Positions 40,985 to 50,925 of a stretch of DNA of 64,000 nucleotides are shown piece after piece. Made by a program: the position numbers and the translations under genes. How positions within the stretch are numbered: the stretch's first letter is position 1; each line of letters begins with the position of its first letter. This stretch comes from Agarophyton chilense (Eukaryota; Rhodophyta; Florideophyceae; Gracilariales; Gracilariaceae). The stretch lies in contig JARGXX010000071.1 in assembly GCA_030374765.1 (NCBI GenBank), positions 1,302,001 to 1,366,000 of the forward strand, read 5' to 3'. The notes under the pieces were generated by a model. The model was not told the DNA's origin. It was given only the letters and a program-made list of their open reading frames with translations, and ran no database searches.

Positions 40985-41029
40985 GGGCACAGCGGGCACA
41001 GCGGGCACAGCGGGCACAGCGGGCACAGC
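40985..41029. repeat. 9-bp minisatellite, five units
   Basis: GGGCACAGC is repeated five times in tandem without change, with partial units on either side. It lies in the divergent promoter region between the RING gene (minus) and the glycosyltransferase (plus). The rest of the 40746-41668 gap shows a pyrimidine-rich tract at about 41,540-41,610 before the plus-strand gene. Confidence 0.85.
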
Positions 41030-41668
41030 TGGACAGCGGGCACAAAACCTTCGTACTTCTCTTCACTTGACGGCGAAGGGCTCGTTGGAAACCCGAAGCT
41101 GGACGAATGAACAGCGAGCTCGTGCTACTAACAAAAGATGTTCGGAAACAGTGTGATGCATTGTGGACCGCCGTCATTCTGATTCACAATGGCCTGTGGT
41201 GGACCGGGGAGCCACGCGCCACGACAGGCGCCAATGCACAGCTGTACAACGGGCAGCTCGCGTCGATGGAGCCGTTCATTGCATGTCGAGATGATGAATC
41301 AACAACCAGGGTACGCTGCTGTCATTGTGCGTGGCCTCGCGTCCACGGCGTCGAAGAGCCGCGCATCTCCTCGTCTGTCGTCGTCATTCTTTTCGTGGGC
41401 CGTCTGACGCTGCCTCATCGCGTGTGCACGGCCGTTTCCGTCTTCCGCTGGATTCCGCACATTCTCCATTGCGCGTTGCTCTCGCGCGCACACGTCTCTT
41501 CGAAAATGCAATGTGGTAGGTAGTGTGCTCCTGCTCTTCGCTTCATTCTTGTTGCTTCTTCTCTCATAATCCCCTTCCCCCTTCCCCTTCCCCCTTCTTT
41601 CCCTTTCCCGCACGTCCCCGCCCTTTTGGCTGCCATCGCCTAGCGAGCCTTTCGCCTCCTTGTTCGAA

Positions 41669-43363
41669 ATGTCCGCGGCGATGAGACGCTTGCGCCATAG
41701 AGCCACGTACATTGCGCGAGCTGCCGCCACCAAGAGGATTTTGCCCCCCAATGTCGCTCTCAGACGCCAGCTTCTGCATGCGCTTTTCATTATCTCTCTG
41801 GCGCTTCTTCTATGGAACTCCCTCAGCAATAGAATCTTTGGCTTACAGACTGACTTCCAGTCAGACCAGCAGAGCCCGTTGAGAGATGTAGACTTAGCTA
41901 TCTCCGATTGGCGAGCACAATATTCACAACTTAGCAATTTTCCCAATACTTCCTTCACAGATGATGTTGCCAACTTTCACACCCTCATCACCACATGTCG
42001 AATTCCGCCTGTTTTTGTATCTCGACTTGGAGTGGAAGGCCGCCGCAAACTGCTTATACGTCTCTCTGCCCCTTCAGAAACAATCCCTTCTTTTGAAAAC
42101 ATGCCTAAACTCACCATTGTCGACGTTCGAAATGGACTCGGAAATAGATTGCGTGCGCTAGCCTCCGCCATGGAATTTTCGTACCTTACCCACAGAGTGC
42201 TTGTCGTCGTATGGGCCGCTGACGCTCATCTCAATGCATCCATTCATCATCTGTTCGATCAATCCGTGTTGCACAATCTTGTTCTAATACAAACACCAAT
42301 ATCGTGGCCTATTGATCCGCACAATGTCCATCTAACCTCAACTGCTTCGTTAATACCCGCAAGCGATACTGAACACACTTACCAATCCTCCGTATCCTAC
42401 TTCAATTTTATGGCCAGAGACTCTAACTCAAAACAATCGCCACTAACACAGATTTCTGACTCACACGACAAGCATATATACGTCCGCACCGCCTACGTTC
42501 TTCGGTCTGAACATGCCCCGGGCACTCTAATCAATGCATTCTTCCAAGCACTCACCCCCGCTCCCCAAGTTCGTCAACTCGTTGACGACATGCAACGAGT
42601 TGCAGGTGGAGAACAAGCATTGCATACCATGATCGGAGTTCACATCCGATCAAGAACCTTAGCACAAGACAATGATAAGATTGACCATCTATGTGAATAT
42701 TCCATCCTCGGCGCGGAAACTACCAACGATTGGCGACTTCGAAGCTCCCCAAACAACTTCATCCATGAAATGAAGCGAGTTCGCAGAATGTGGCCTCAGA
42801 TTGTAGAGCGATCTCAACTGCTTTCTTCGAGGAGGCGTGACATTGGGCGTGGAAACGCCAAGTTTCTGGTCAATATCCGTCGTGCACCAAGATTTTTCGC
42901 TGCAGTTGACACGACGTCTGCGCTCAATGAGCTGTACCAACATTTTACACGCGACCATATCATCACCCTGCACCGCAACTGTGACGATCGTGATGCTGAA
43001 TGTGTTCAGTATGCCTTTGCTGATATGATCTTGTTATCAAGAACAGGAGCCATGTTGGCATCTGGGTGGAGCTCATTCTCGGAAGCCGCGCAACGTTTAA
43101 GAGTGCGTCCAGCGGATATGGTTCCGTGGAGCAATGAGGGATACGTCATACGCACCTCAGGTATCGATTTCGGATGGACATGGCGGGAGAAGCTGCGGAC
43201 TAAGGTCTTGCGGTGGATTTGGGGGAAGCGAGGAGACCAGAAAAGTCTCAACTCCGAGAAAGAAAGAGAACTGATGTGCAAACAAAGACGTTTGGAGCGG
43301 CATTGGCAAAACAGTGCTGCTACCGTTGGTATAGGTAGCGCGAGACAGCCGAAGCTGCCATGA
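41669..43363 (+). CDS. Type II membrane glycosyltransferase, fucosyltransferase-like
   Basis: The 564-residue protein starts at the ATG at 41669; the open frame three codons further up begins with TTG. A short basic cytoplasmic tail is followed by one membrane anchor at about 35-55 (LLHALFIISLALLLW), the layout of Golgi glycosyltransferases. The luminal part has NGLGNRLRALASAMEF (about 155-170), HIRSR (near 330) and a C-terminal block with DMILLSRTGAMLASGWSSFSEAA (split: ADMILLSR then SGWSSFSEAA, near 455-480). These three blocks match the order of the peptide motifs of GT-B fucosyltransferases such as NodZ, FUT8 and protein O-fucosyltransferases. Acceptor and donor cannot be told from sequence, so the fucose assignment is inference. 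Confidence 0.7.
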   Translation: MSAAMRRLRHRATYIARAAATKRILPPNVALRRQLLHALFIISLALLLWNSLSNRIFGLQTDFQSDQQSPLRDVDLAISDWRAQYSQLSNFPNTSFTDDVANFHTLITTCRIPPVFVSRLGVEGRRKLLIRLSAPSETIPSFENMPKLTIVDVRNGLGNRLRALASAMEFSYLTHRVLVVVWAADAHLNASIHHLFDQSVLHNLVLIQTPISWPIDPHNVHLTSTASLIPASDTEHTYQSSVSYFNFMARDSNSKQSPLTQISDSHDKHIYVRTAYVLRSEHAPGTLINAFFQALTPAPQVRQLVDDMQRVAGGEQALHTMIGVHIRSRTLAQDNDKIDHLCEYSILGAETTNDWRLRSSPNNFIHEMKRVRRMWPQIVERSQLLSSRRRDIGRGNAKFLVNIRRAPRFFAAVDTTSALNELYQHFTRDHIITLHRNCDDRDAECVQYAFADMILLSRTGAMLASGWSSFSEAAQRLRVRPADMVPWSNEGYVIRTSGIDFGWTWREKLRTKVLRWIWGKRGDQKSLNSEKERELMCKQRRLERHWQNSAATVGIGSARQPKLP

Positions 43364-43925
43364 AATTTTCGATATTGCTTGCTTTCTCACTAACTGTGTT
43401 TTGTCTTTAATCGGGGGTCGCAGGCTCAATCGTTTTAGTCCTACTTGTGAACAGGACTACAATCATGCCTACACGGGAACTTTTGTACACGTGACTGATC
43501 AGAAGTCACATACGCACAGTGGCTGAGACGTTTGAATCACAATCAAGCTTTTCTTCGAGTTGCAAGAACCTTCCCTTCTTTTTGTTATTGTTTGGATGCT
43601 CGAGACCAAATCCAACTATGCACGTTCCCAACCCTTTGCAAACTATCTTGCTTAAATGCCGAATCAACCATAAACAGTATCACCGCTGAAAATTTTTGAG
43701 CTTTATTGTTCATCGTCAGAGATCTCCGTCTCGTCCCCCTGCTTTAATGCATGAATTTTTAAGTACGGTATCTGTACAAGTCTACCTACGCTCTCCAGTG
43801 CAATAGTGAAATGTCTCTAGATATGAGGTTTAAAGTTGTCAAACTTCAATCTCATGTAATCTGAAATGAAGATCTAGTTCAGAATGGTACAGCATCATGT
43901 GGAGCGACCCCTTCAAATAAAGGAT
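43364..43925. other. Shared 3' region of two convergent genes
   Basis: An AATAAA on the minus strand at 43702-43707 lies 220 bp after the stop of the minus-strand gene, and another on the plus strand lies near 43914. No gene seen. Confidence 0.5.
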
Positions 43926-45476
43926 TTAGCCGCTAATCACAGTTCCGGTTTGCGGCACGGTAGCAATAACTCTTCCAAAAGAGTTCCCATCATTCATAGA
44001 ATCGACCGGTATTCTAGCGATAGACATAACGTTGCACTGGACCTCGGCCAAAGCAGGAAGACTGTCTGTGTTATTATCGTCATCCATTCCAGCAGTTGAA
44101 GCAGGTAAGATAAGAGATATTGTATGAGGTGGTCCACAAGGTTCTCCATTCTTCTTACTCTGGGAGCATGCTCTGATGTTGTCGATCGCAGCCTTTGCAT
44201 CCCTGCAAAGTACGTATGAGTATTGCGGATGACTCCGGTCGCGGACATCAGCCAAGGCAACAACCTTGGCTGCATCTTCATCACGCATGTCAACAAACAT
44301 CTTCTCGGCAGACACTTTCTCTTCGTTGTCGGTCTTTTCGTTAACAATGAGATTCTCTTGCTTGACAGTAGTGTCAATGTCCATTGCTTCATCATCACCA
44401 TCAGTACTCGTACTCGGTAGCTCCTTCAACACGGTCATACAGCTAGGCTGCCAGCTTTCGTGTAAACGGGGAGCGGCAACGGCAGGAACATTTGAGGCGT
44501 GATCACTTCCACCTTTCCAAACGGCAGGCAGATTCGAGTCTTCTCCTCCGAACACTTTTGAGGCTGCCTTCAACAATCCAGGGGTTCCAACAAACGCGCC
44601 CCACATGAACATGACACACGCCATCGTTGTCACGGCACCGGTGACTCTCTTTCTCTTCTTCTTTGGTGCTTCCTCCACATCATTTACGGTAAGAGCGCCA
44701 GTGATACGACCTGCGACATCCTGGGACATTTGGGCGAGACCAAGAACAATAGGCTGTTGTGAGTGTTGGGTTGTGGTGGGCGGCGCAGCTGCGGCAGCTT
44801 GTGCCACCGCCACTAAGCGTGCATTGGCGTGGTCAAGCGCAGCACGAAGGGAACGGTTCTCTTGAGAAAGAGAAGAGACTCGTTTACGCAGCGCGGTCGT
44901 CTCGGCTCCCGCAGAAGCAAGGCGTGTTGTGAGTTCAAGAACAAGCGAGTCGTTTGAGTTTGAGTTAGACACATTTTCCTTCTTCTTCGAGGACCGTTTC
45001 TGTCGGCGTTGTCTCGGCTTGTTAGAGCTGGTGCGCTTCGTGGGTCGAGGGGAAGATGGGGCGGACTGTTGCGGTGATGGAGTTTCTATGGATATAGTGT
45101 GTGAGGGTGATGAGATGCGAGAACCGACTGTGGATTGGTCTGAAGGGAGATTTACCATGTGAGGCGGGGATGTTAGAATCGGCATGATGGTTGAATGCTC
45201 TGTGCATTGGGAGAGTGATTCTTGAGACTGAGTGAATGACTCTGGGGATAAACAGAGAGGCTCTGCGGAGGTGGAGAGCGATTCGACGGAGGGAAGTCTT
45301 CCAGGGGTTGTAATGGCGTCCGGAGTTTTATCGGAATCGAAGCTGAGAAGGTCAAGCAAGTCGAGGTTTTGCGAGGACTCTGTGGAAAGAGCATTCAGCG
45401 GCGGAAGGTTGCTGGTGTCAAGGGGAAGGTCGGGAATACATTCTTCCCAGGCGATGTCGGCGTCAATGGAGTCCAT
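43926..45476 (-). CDS. Leucine-zipper protein with NLS and a membrane segment, possible membrane-tethered transcription factor
   Basis: The 516-residue protein has an acidic, Leu/Ser-rich N-terminus that could activate transcription (1-100). A Lys/Arg-rich stretch (147-167) and a coiled coil (178-222) follow. The coiled coil has Leu at the d positions of three successive heptads and Asn at one a position (SLSQENRSLRAAL), as in bZIP dimers. PKKKRKR (271-277), nearly identical to the classic SV40-type nuclear signal, directly abuts a hydrophobic segment (278-302). The C-terminal half has no recognised domain. The layout resembles ER-anchored bZIP factors released by proteolysis (ATF6, bZIP28). 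However, the N-x7-R signature of a bZIP basic region is not present, so DNA binding is unproven. It is convergent with the glycosyltransferase gene. Confidence 0.6.
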   Translation of the reverse strand: MDSIDADIAWEECIPDLPLDTSNLPPLNALSTESSQNLDLLDLLSFDSDKTPDAITTPGRLPSVESLSTSAEPLCLSPESFTQSQESLSQCTEHSTIMPILTSPPHMVNLPSDQSTVGSRISSPSHTISIETPSPQQSAPSSPRPTKRTSSNKPRQRRQKRSSKKKENVSNSNSNDSLVLELTTRLASAGAETTALRKRVSSLSQENRSLRAALDHANARLVAVAQAAAAAPPTTTQHSQQPIVLGLAQMSQDVAGRITGALTVNDVEEAPKKKRKRVTGAVTTMACVMFMWGAFVGTPGLLKAASKVFGGEDSNLPAVWKGGSDHASNVPAVAAPRLHESWQPSCMTVLKELPSTSTDGDDEAMDIDTTVKQENLIVNEKTDNEEKVSAEKMFVDMRDEDAAKVVALADVRDRSHPQYSYVLCRDAKAAIDNIRACSQSKKNGEPCGPPHTISLILPASTAGMDDDNNTDSLPALAEVQCNVMSIARIPVDSMNDGNSFGRVIATVPQTGTVISG

Positions 45477-46895
45477 GCTTACAATTGTGAGGCGTCGGGT
45501 GAGTATGTGCGTGGATGCAGAGTTTATAGGGATCTCTGTATACGAAGATGGATCGGGACAGTTTGCTCGAAAGACGCGTGGGAGCCAAGGCTGAGTGGGC
45601 TAAGCCACATAAACGTGACCGGGCGGCACGGCGAAGAAATAAGCGAGTGGATGTCGTTGTAATTGAAAGACAGGGCAGGAGCCAGAGCGCGCGAGAGAAC
45701 ACTGAAAGTGCACCGGGCCAAAAAAAAACGGCGGCAGAGAGGATTGGAGGGAGAACGTGGCGGAGAGGGGCGAAGTGAGAGAAGTGGGAGAGGGGTGGGG
45801 GAACTCGTCGAGAGAAAGAGCGGGGGACGGCGCAGCGAAGGGTTGGGCGTATGTCAGCGGGGTGTTTGTTTGTGTATTGATGCGGCGCTGGCAGCGAGGA
45901 ATCGAACGGTGGAGCGGACACACGCACGTGGAAAGTTCGCGCAGCTGAAAGCCGATTGCAAATTGTAAGGCGTGTATGGGTGAGACTCGCGGACGCGCGG
46001 TGGTGAGTGGTGCATTTGGAATTGTGCAACGTTGGCAGCTTTGTGTCTCGCTGTTGCTGCTTGCTGGTGACGAGGACGTGTGAATGCTCCCAGATAGCGC
46101 ATTGGACGTCTGCCTCTAGTGGTGGCAACTATTCGATGGCCACACGTGATCAATACGGACGCGACAACAGGGCAAGCCCCCACCGTATGCTAATTGTCTG
46201 CCCATTGAGCTTTTTGTGCAGAGAGGAGGCGAGGAAGGGCCGCTCTGATCGCTCGTTTCTTTTTGGTCTACCATCCATCATCCCGTTGAACGTGTTTGTC
46301 GTGCGCCCTCAAACAGCCATTCTGGATGCCATCAATTTCGTAAGCTTACATGTTCTGACCCACATACACCGTATCCTTTCTCGGAGGAAAGCATTGTATG
46401 GCTCCCCCTGAGTCAGATTCATCGTTTCTGTTCGAAAAATCTGTTGCACGTGTCGATCTGTCCTGTTTGCTTTAACCAACGTCAAGCATGCAAGTAAGCG
46501 ACAAGCTAACTACCCTTCGTATCTGGCTTACGAAAGTTCGTTGCACCGGCGAGTGATTTGTGCGTTTCGCATTTGCGTTTCGCATTTCTGCAGATATTCT
46601 TTCTGCTCTGCTTGCATACGTCATCAGTGCGGCCCACAACTTGTGGCTGATGAGATCCAATTACGATGGTATCTATCTCCAGCTCCTAGCTAGAGCTGTA
46701 GAAAACATTTTGAAGTTGACCACTCAAATGCAAAGTTCTTGGGTAGCCACATCCAACAAGCAACCAAAGACTAAAGTTGATGATTAGTCAGGTGATGACA
46801 TAGTCGCCTCCTCTGAAAGGCCAAACGCAGTCATCAACGCGTCAAATGTGCTCTGTGAGCCCCAAAGCTGAAAGGTTGTGAAGCTCTGCGTCAGT
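45477..46895. promoter_or_regulatory. Divergent intergenic region between the leucine-zipper gene and ALG1
   Basis: The 1.4-kb gap between two divergent starts must hold both promoters. I see an A run near 45,721 and a duplicated GCGTTTCGCATTT near 46,562-46,587, but no motif I can name with confidence. Confidence 0.4.
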
Positions 46896-48233
46896 ATGTT
46901 GTTGTCCATTCTGACCACGCTAGCGGCAGTGTTCGCGTTCTTGCTTCTTTTTAGTCTACTAGCGCTTCTCTTTATCCGATATTATCATCAGCATCGCTTC
47001 CAAACGAATCCTCTACCATCGGCCATATTGCTTGTTTCGCAATCCCCAGCCAATCACTCTCCGCGCGTCCTCGCTCACCTCAAAGCGTGCTTACACTTCA
47101 CAGAACAGGATGCCGTAATCTTCCTCGCAGAACCTCCAAATACAATATCGGATGAGCGAGTTCTTTTCCATTCCTTACCGCAATATCCTCCACTTCACAA
47201 ACGGAATGCTTTCCTTTTGCTCAAGAAAGCAATTTACTTACTTTTCGGTCAGATTTCTTGTTTGGGCACTATAGCATGTCTTCCTTTCGATGCCCATCAC
47301 ATTATTTTGGCGACCCCTCCAGCTCTCCCTCTTTTGCCCCTTCTTATTCTCTTGCGCCCTTTCTTTTTTCCGCACTCTAAAGTCATTGTTGATATTCACA
47401 ATCTCGCATATACGCTTTCCGCACAACACAATACTAATCGTTACTTTCTCAAGCTTGCACGAGCACTCGAATTGCGTTCCTTCCGCTTTGCACATGATAC
47501 ATGGACAGTTTCGTCAGCACTGGCACGGTTTTTGTATGCTATGGGCACAAGAGCAAAAGTGCTTCGAGATCTCCCCTCGGACGTCTTCACCAAGTTTCAG
47601 AACGAACCGCTTTCAGACGATGAGAAAAGCAGCCTTATAGAGCGCGTCCGAGGCCAAGCTACGTGTTTCGGGCCACCATCACATGCCACCAAGGTGCCTT
47701 TGATAGTATCCAGCACGAGTTGGACTCCTGATGAAGATTTGTCTATTCTGCGCGAGTCCATCCTCCAGCTCGATCGGAGCAAGGCGACTATTCGCGTCGT
47801 GATAACAGGAAAGGGCCCGTTGCGAACTGCTTTCGAACAAGACCTAGCGCTTCGAAAGCTTCAACATGTTCAAGTATGGCTCGCATGGTTACCATTCTCT
47901 GACTATGCTGCACTACTTTCAATAGCAGCTCTCGGTGTCTCGTTACATGCCAGTTCTTCCGCCTTGGATCTACCAATGAAGGCTGTAGATATGTTGGGAA
48001 CTGGGCTTCCTGTAGTAGCGTTGAGGTACCCTTGCATTCACGAATTAGTTCACGATGGACGCAATGGAGTTCTGTTCGATGGTTCTGAGGATCTAACAAC
48101 AACCATTCAAAACCTATTACGCGATGAGCAGCTCCTGCAGCATTTGCGAGCAGGTGCGACACACTCTTTCGAGGAAAATTGGCTAACGCAGTGGGAGACC
48201 GTTGCGATACCGTCTTTTTCGCGCGGCGCATGA
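46896..48233 (+). CDS. ALG1: Chitobiosyldiphosphodolichol beta-mannosyltransferase (ALG1)
   Basis: ALG1 adds the first mannose from GDP-mannose to GlcNAc2-PP-dolichol on the cytosolic face of the ER, an early step of N-glycan assembly. The 445-residue protein starts at the ATG at 46896; a GTG six codons upstream was rejected. An N-terminal membrane anchor (about 3-27) precedes two GT-B half domains. Family blocks are visible: ATPPALPLLPL (near 135), VDIHNLAYTL (near 165), STSWTPDEDLSIL (near 270), VITGKGPLR (near 300), WLPFSDYAALLS, and VSLHASSSALDLPMKAVDM (near 350-370), which carries the GT33 signature. Length and order agree with ALG1 from fungi and animals. It is convergent with the CDC50 gene, 218 bp apart. 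Confidence 0.92.
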   Translation: MLLSILTTLAAVFAFLLLFSLLALLFIRYYHQHRFQTNPLPSAILLVSQSPANHSPRVLAHLKACLHFTEQDAVIFLAEPPNTISDERVLFHSLPQYPPLHKRNAFLLLKKAIYLLFGQISCLGTIACLPFDAHHIILATPPALPLLPLLILLRPFFFPHSKVIVDIHNLAYTLSAQHNTNRYFLKLARALELRSFRFAHDTWTVSSALARFLYAMGTRAKVLRDLPSDVFTKFQNEPLSDDEKSSLIERVRGQATCFGPPSHATKVPLIVSSTSWTPDEDLSILRESILQLDRSKATIRVVITGKGPLRTAFEQDLALRKLQHVQVWLAWLPFSDYAALLSIAALGVSLHASSSALDLPMKAVDMLGTGLPVVALRYPCIHELVHDGRNGVLFDGSEDLTTTIQNLLRDEQLLQHLRAGATHSFEENWLTQWETVAIPSFSRGA

Positions 48234-48451
48234 ATCGATCTTTCATTCCAACGCAAAGAATCAAGAAACTCATTTTTATGCCCTATACAATCTGTCACAT
48301 CATTCTTCAAAACGAATACCGCATCCCTCCCATTCGCTGTCTATCTGTTCGGCACGTAGGCATTCACTTACGAAAAAGCGGAATACTCTTAAACTTCTTC
48401 TCGGAATGGCGGCGGAATAATAAGTTTCTGTAGTCTAAATGCTCAAAAGTG

Positions 48452-49537
48452 TCAAGCGTTCAGGTCATCCGGCCCCTCCGCCGTCAGCGGGGCTTTCTGA
48501 ATGTCTGATGGCGTAACTAAATCACCAAGATCGACTGTTGTTTCCGGAGGCAAGTCCAAATCAGGAGTTATTCGTGAACGTAGAAGAATTGCTATTGCCA
48601 AAACAAGTGCCACACCACCAACAGCGATGTAGGCTATGCTTATTGCTCTGTTCGGACCACCAAACCATGTTGTTTCCGATATGAAGAAGAACTTTTCTCC
48701 TTCGAAGGAACTCACTGGAAACCGAGAATTAATCTGAACAAAATAGGTTCCAGGTTCAAGATCTGTACGAATAATTCTGTGTAGCTTCTTCCAATTGCGA
48801 TAGGCAGCAAGTCGCATCCAAACCATAAAATCCTCACTACGTATACGCTCGTTTTGCTCATCAGAGTAGCTTTCGTTGTTTCCTAGAAACCGTGACTCAC
48901 GGTCCACTTCCCATGCGATGCCAGAGCTATCCCATTGCACCTCTCGTTCACAATTAGGGTCGAAACACATTTTGAAAGTGTCGTTAAATTGAGAATCCGC
49001 GACAAGGCCGCAAGGTACTAGTACTTCGTTGGAGCCAGGGGCTTTCTCGAGCGGCTCACACGTTCCTGTATCTGGATTGTTCGCCCCACGTAATTGCTCG
49101 TCCGATCGACTCGTGACATATGTTCGAGCGTTTTGGTAAAAGTTGACAAGACCGTAGTAGAAGTAGGCCGGAGCCTTCACCTCTCTTGTAATATTGAAGC
49201 CCACAGTGCATGTTCCTTCCACTTCTTTAGTCGAGTTGGGGCCGATGTTGCATTCACCTCTATTATCGTAGCGGAAACGCGACGTGCTCTCCATACGACT
49301 GCTCTGAATGAACATGATTGCGCCGAGCGGCAGGAAAACAGCAGCAACGATGAAGTACATGATGAAGACGACACGCGGAGTCCACACGGGTCTCCAGGCC
49401 CATAGTTCTTGTTGTCGAAACTTGGCGCATCGAATAGGTCTTTCATCCTCTTCGACGGCTTCCGCAATATAATCTGAGGCTCGCGTGGAGGTGGAAATGG
49501 CTCCCGAACGCTGCGGGAAGGCTGGTTCTGCGGACAT
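48452..49537 (-). CDS. CDC50/LEM3 family P4-ATPase (lipid flippase) beta subunit
   Basis: CDC50 proteins partner P4-ATPases and are needed for their ER exit and phospholipid flipping. The 361-residue protein starts at the ATG at 49537 (MSAEPAFPQRSG); the longer frame begins with TTG. Two membrane segments, at about 65-86 and 318-340, flank a large ectodomain. The ectodomain has Cys residues and N-glycosylation sequons, YYGLVNFYQNARTYVTSRSD (about 120-140, the family YY..NF.QN.R.Y..S block), PCGLVADSQFND, and a membrane-proximal LEPGTYFVQINSRFPVSSF. All agree with the family. No P4-ATPase lies nearby; the pump in this window is a Ca2+ ATPase. Confidence 0.92.
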   Translation of the reverse strand: MSAEPAFPQRSGAISTSTRASDYIAEAVEEDERPIRCAKFRQQELWAWRPVWTPRVVFIMYFIVAAVFLPLGAIMFIQSSRMESTSRFRYDNRGECNIGPNSTKEVEGTCTVGFNITREVKAPAYFYYGLVNFYQNARTYVTSRSDEQLRGANNPDTGTCEPLEKAPGSNEVLVPCGLVADSQFNDTFKMCFDPNCEREVQWDSSGIAWEVDRESRFLGNNESYSDEQNERIRSEDFMVWMRLAAYRNWKKLHRIIRTDLEPGTYFVQINSRFPVSSFEGEKFFFISETTWFGGPNRAISIAYIAVGGVALVLAIAILLRSRITPDLDLPPETTVDLGDLVTPSDIQKAPLTAEGPDDLNA

Positions 49538-50157
49538 GACGTGCCCAGGCGAGAGAAAAAAAGGTTCGGAGAAGACACGTGCAACGAACCTCTTTGCAAA
49601 CAACTAACTGAAAGAACTGACGGGGGGTGACGGAGTGTTCCGACAAAAGTGTGAGCGTACGCCTAGACCGTGGCCAACGTATAAGGGAGGAGCAAAGGGG
49701 CCAATTCAAGGCTATGGCTTGAGTAGAACGTTGTGGCTCTTGCGCCTGGAGGTGGCACCCTCGCCACTAGCAAGAGAAGGCGCACATTGAGGAGAATTCT
49801 GCCACGTGGCATCATTGCTGTACCACCAGCGTGCATAGCGCGGTCGCTAACATGATCCGATGAACCCCCACCTGCCAGGCTTGCCTCGACAAATTGAATA
49901 ACATTTACCTTCCCCGTATCTACACACGTCCTAGTAGGTTTTGGGCCACCTCTCTTCACCCCGCTCGAAAGAGAGCTCAGAAGAAGTTTGCACATATCGA
50001 TGGCCACTAACAATGCTATCCTGCATTATGTTTCCGCTGATTCTGTCGGTCGTACGTGATCGCTATTTTGACTCAAACACGAGATCCAACTGCGAATTAC
50101 GATTTTCCTTTGTGCGCCGCAGTCATAGTTGTATTGCTTTTCGCCTTACTCCGCCGT
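49538..50157. other. Spacer between two minus-strand genes (p24 then CDC50)
   Basis: The 620-bp spacer should hold the promoter of the CDC50 gene and the 3' end of the p24 gene. No gene or repeat seen. Confidence 0.45.
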
Positions 50158-50925
50158 TCAACACAGCTTCTTTTGTTTGAAATACCCTTCGTAATATTTG
50201 TATTGCGCAGCACATGTTGCAACCGTGACAAATAGAGAAAGGATTGCAAGTACCATTACGTGAGAAGTAGTTTCCTCCATTTTTTGAGTCAGCATACGCT
50301 CTCTTCGTTGTAGTCTAGTCATGTCCCCTATCATACCCGATAACGACGTATGCATTCTTCGCAAGCTCTTCTGCAGTCTGTCTGTGTCAGAAGCCTTTGC
50401 AGCTCGATCCACACCTTCTGTTGACGCCCCGGCGAACGCTTGATCCAAATTGAATTCGATTGCACGCTTCGTTCCTGCAGGATGAACACGGCCTGCCTTC
50501 TGTTGATGTTCAATGCAGATGCGGAACGTGTCTTCTTCTTCATCTTCGTATTCATATTCATCTGCAGGTCTGTGTTGGCGCTGTATCTTTGGTGTGTCGA
50601 ATGAGAACTTGCCGTGGTCAGGCGCTTTTTTGTGATACAAAACCTTTCCTTGTAAATTTGTTACCCACACATCTATGTCCATGTCGCTCTTTCCTCCTGA
50701 TACGCGCGTCTCACCGGTCACCTGGGAAGCAGTGTGTCAGATCTCCTACGACATCAATTGAATCGCTGTTCACACAAGTTCGGCGATGGAGCTGCTTACC
50801 TTAGACCCTGATGGGAGCTCTTCAGTGAAACATCGTCTCTGACCGGGTTCCAAGTAGAACCGCACTGCGTCTGCGACGAGGATCAAGCTCAGGGCAAGAA
50901 GTATTGATGACGCCCGCTTTCCCAT
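50158..50925 (-). CDS. p24/TMED (emp24/gp25L) cargo receptor, two exons
   Basis: p24 proteins cycle between ER and Golgi in COPII and COPI vesicles and sort cargo. CDS is 50925-50800 joined to 50721-50158 (minus), 229 residues. The 78-nt intron (50722-50799) has GTAAGC and TTCCCAG ends and splits the gene in phase 0. Exon 1 (42 codons) supplies a signal peptide (MGKRASSILLALSLILVADA) and the GOLD domain start FYLEPGQRRCFTEELPSGS. Exon 2 supplies the rest of the GOLD domain, a coiled coil (about 140-190), a membrane anchor (about 195-215) and a short tail ending YFKQKKLC, with the aromatic and KKxx features that bind COPI. Its acidic loop EYEYEDEEED is longer than in most relatives. Exon 2 alone would lack any start or signal peptide. 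Confidence 0.92.

Noticed and set aside
45463-46128. 221-codon minus-strand frame overlapping the start of the leucine-zipper gene
   Set aside because: Low-complexity composition, lies over the promoter and leader of a well-supported gene, and shows no motif.
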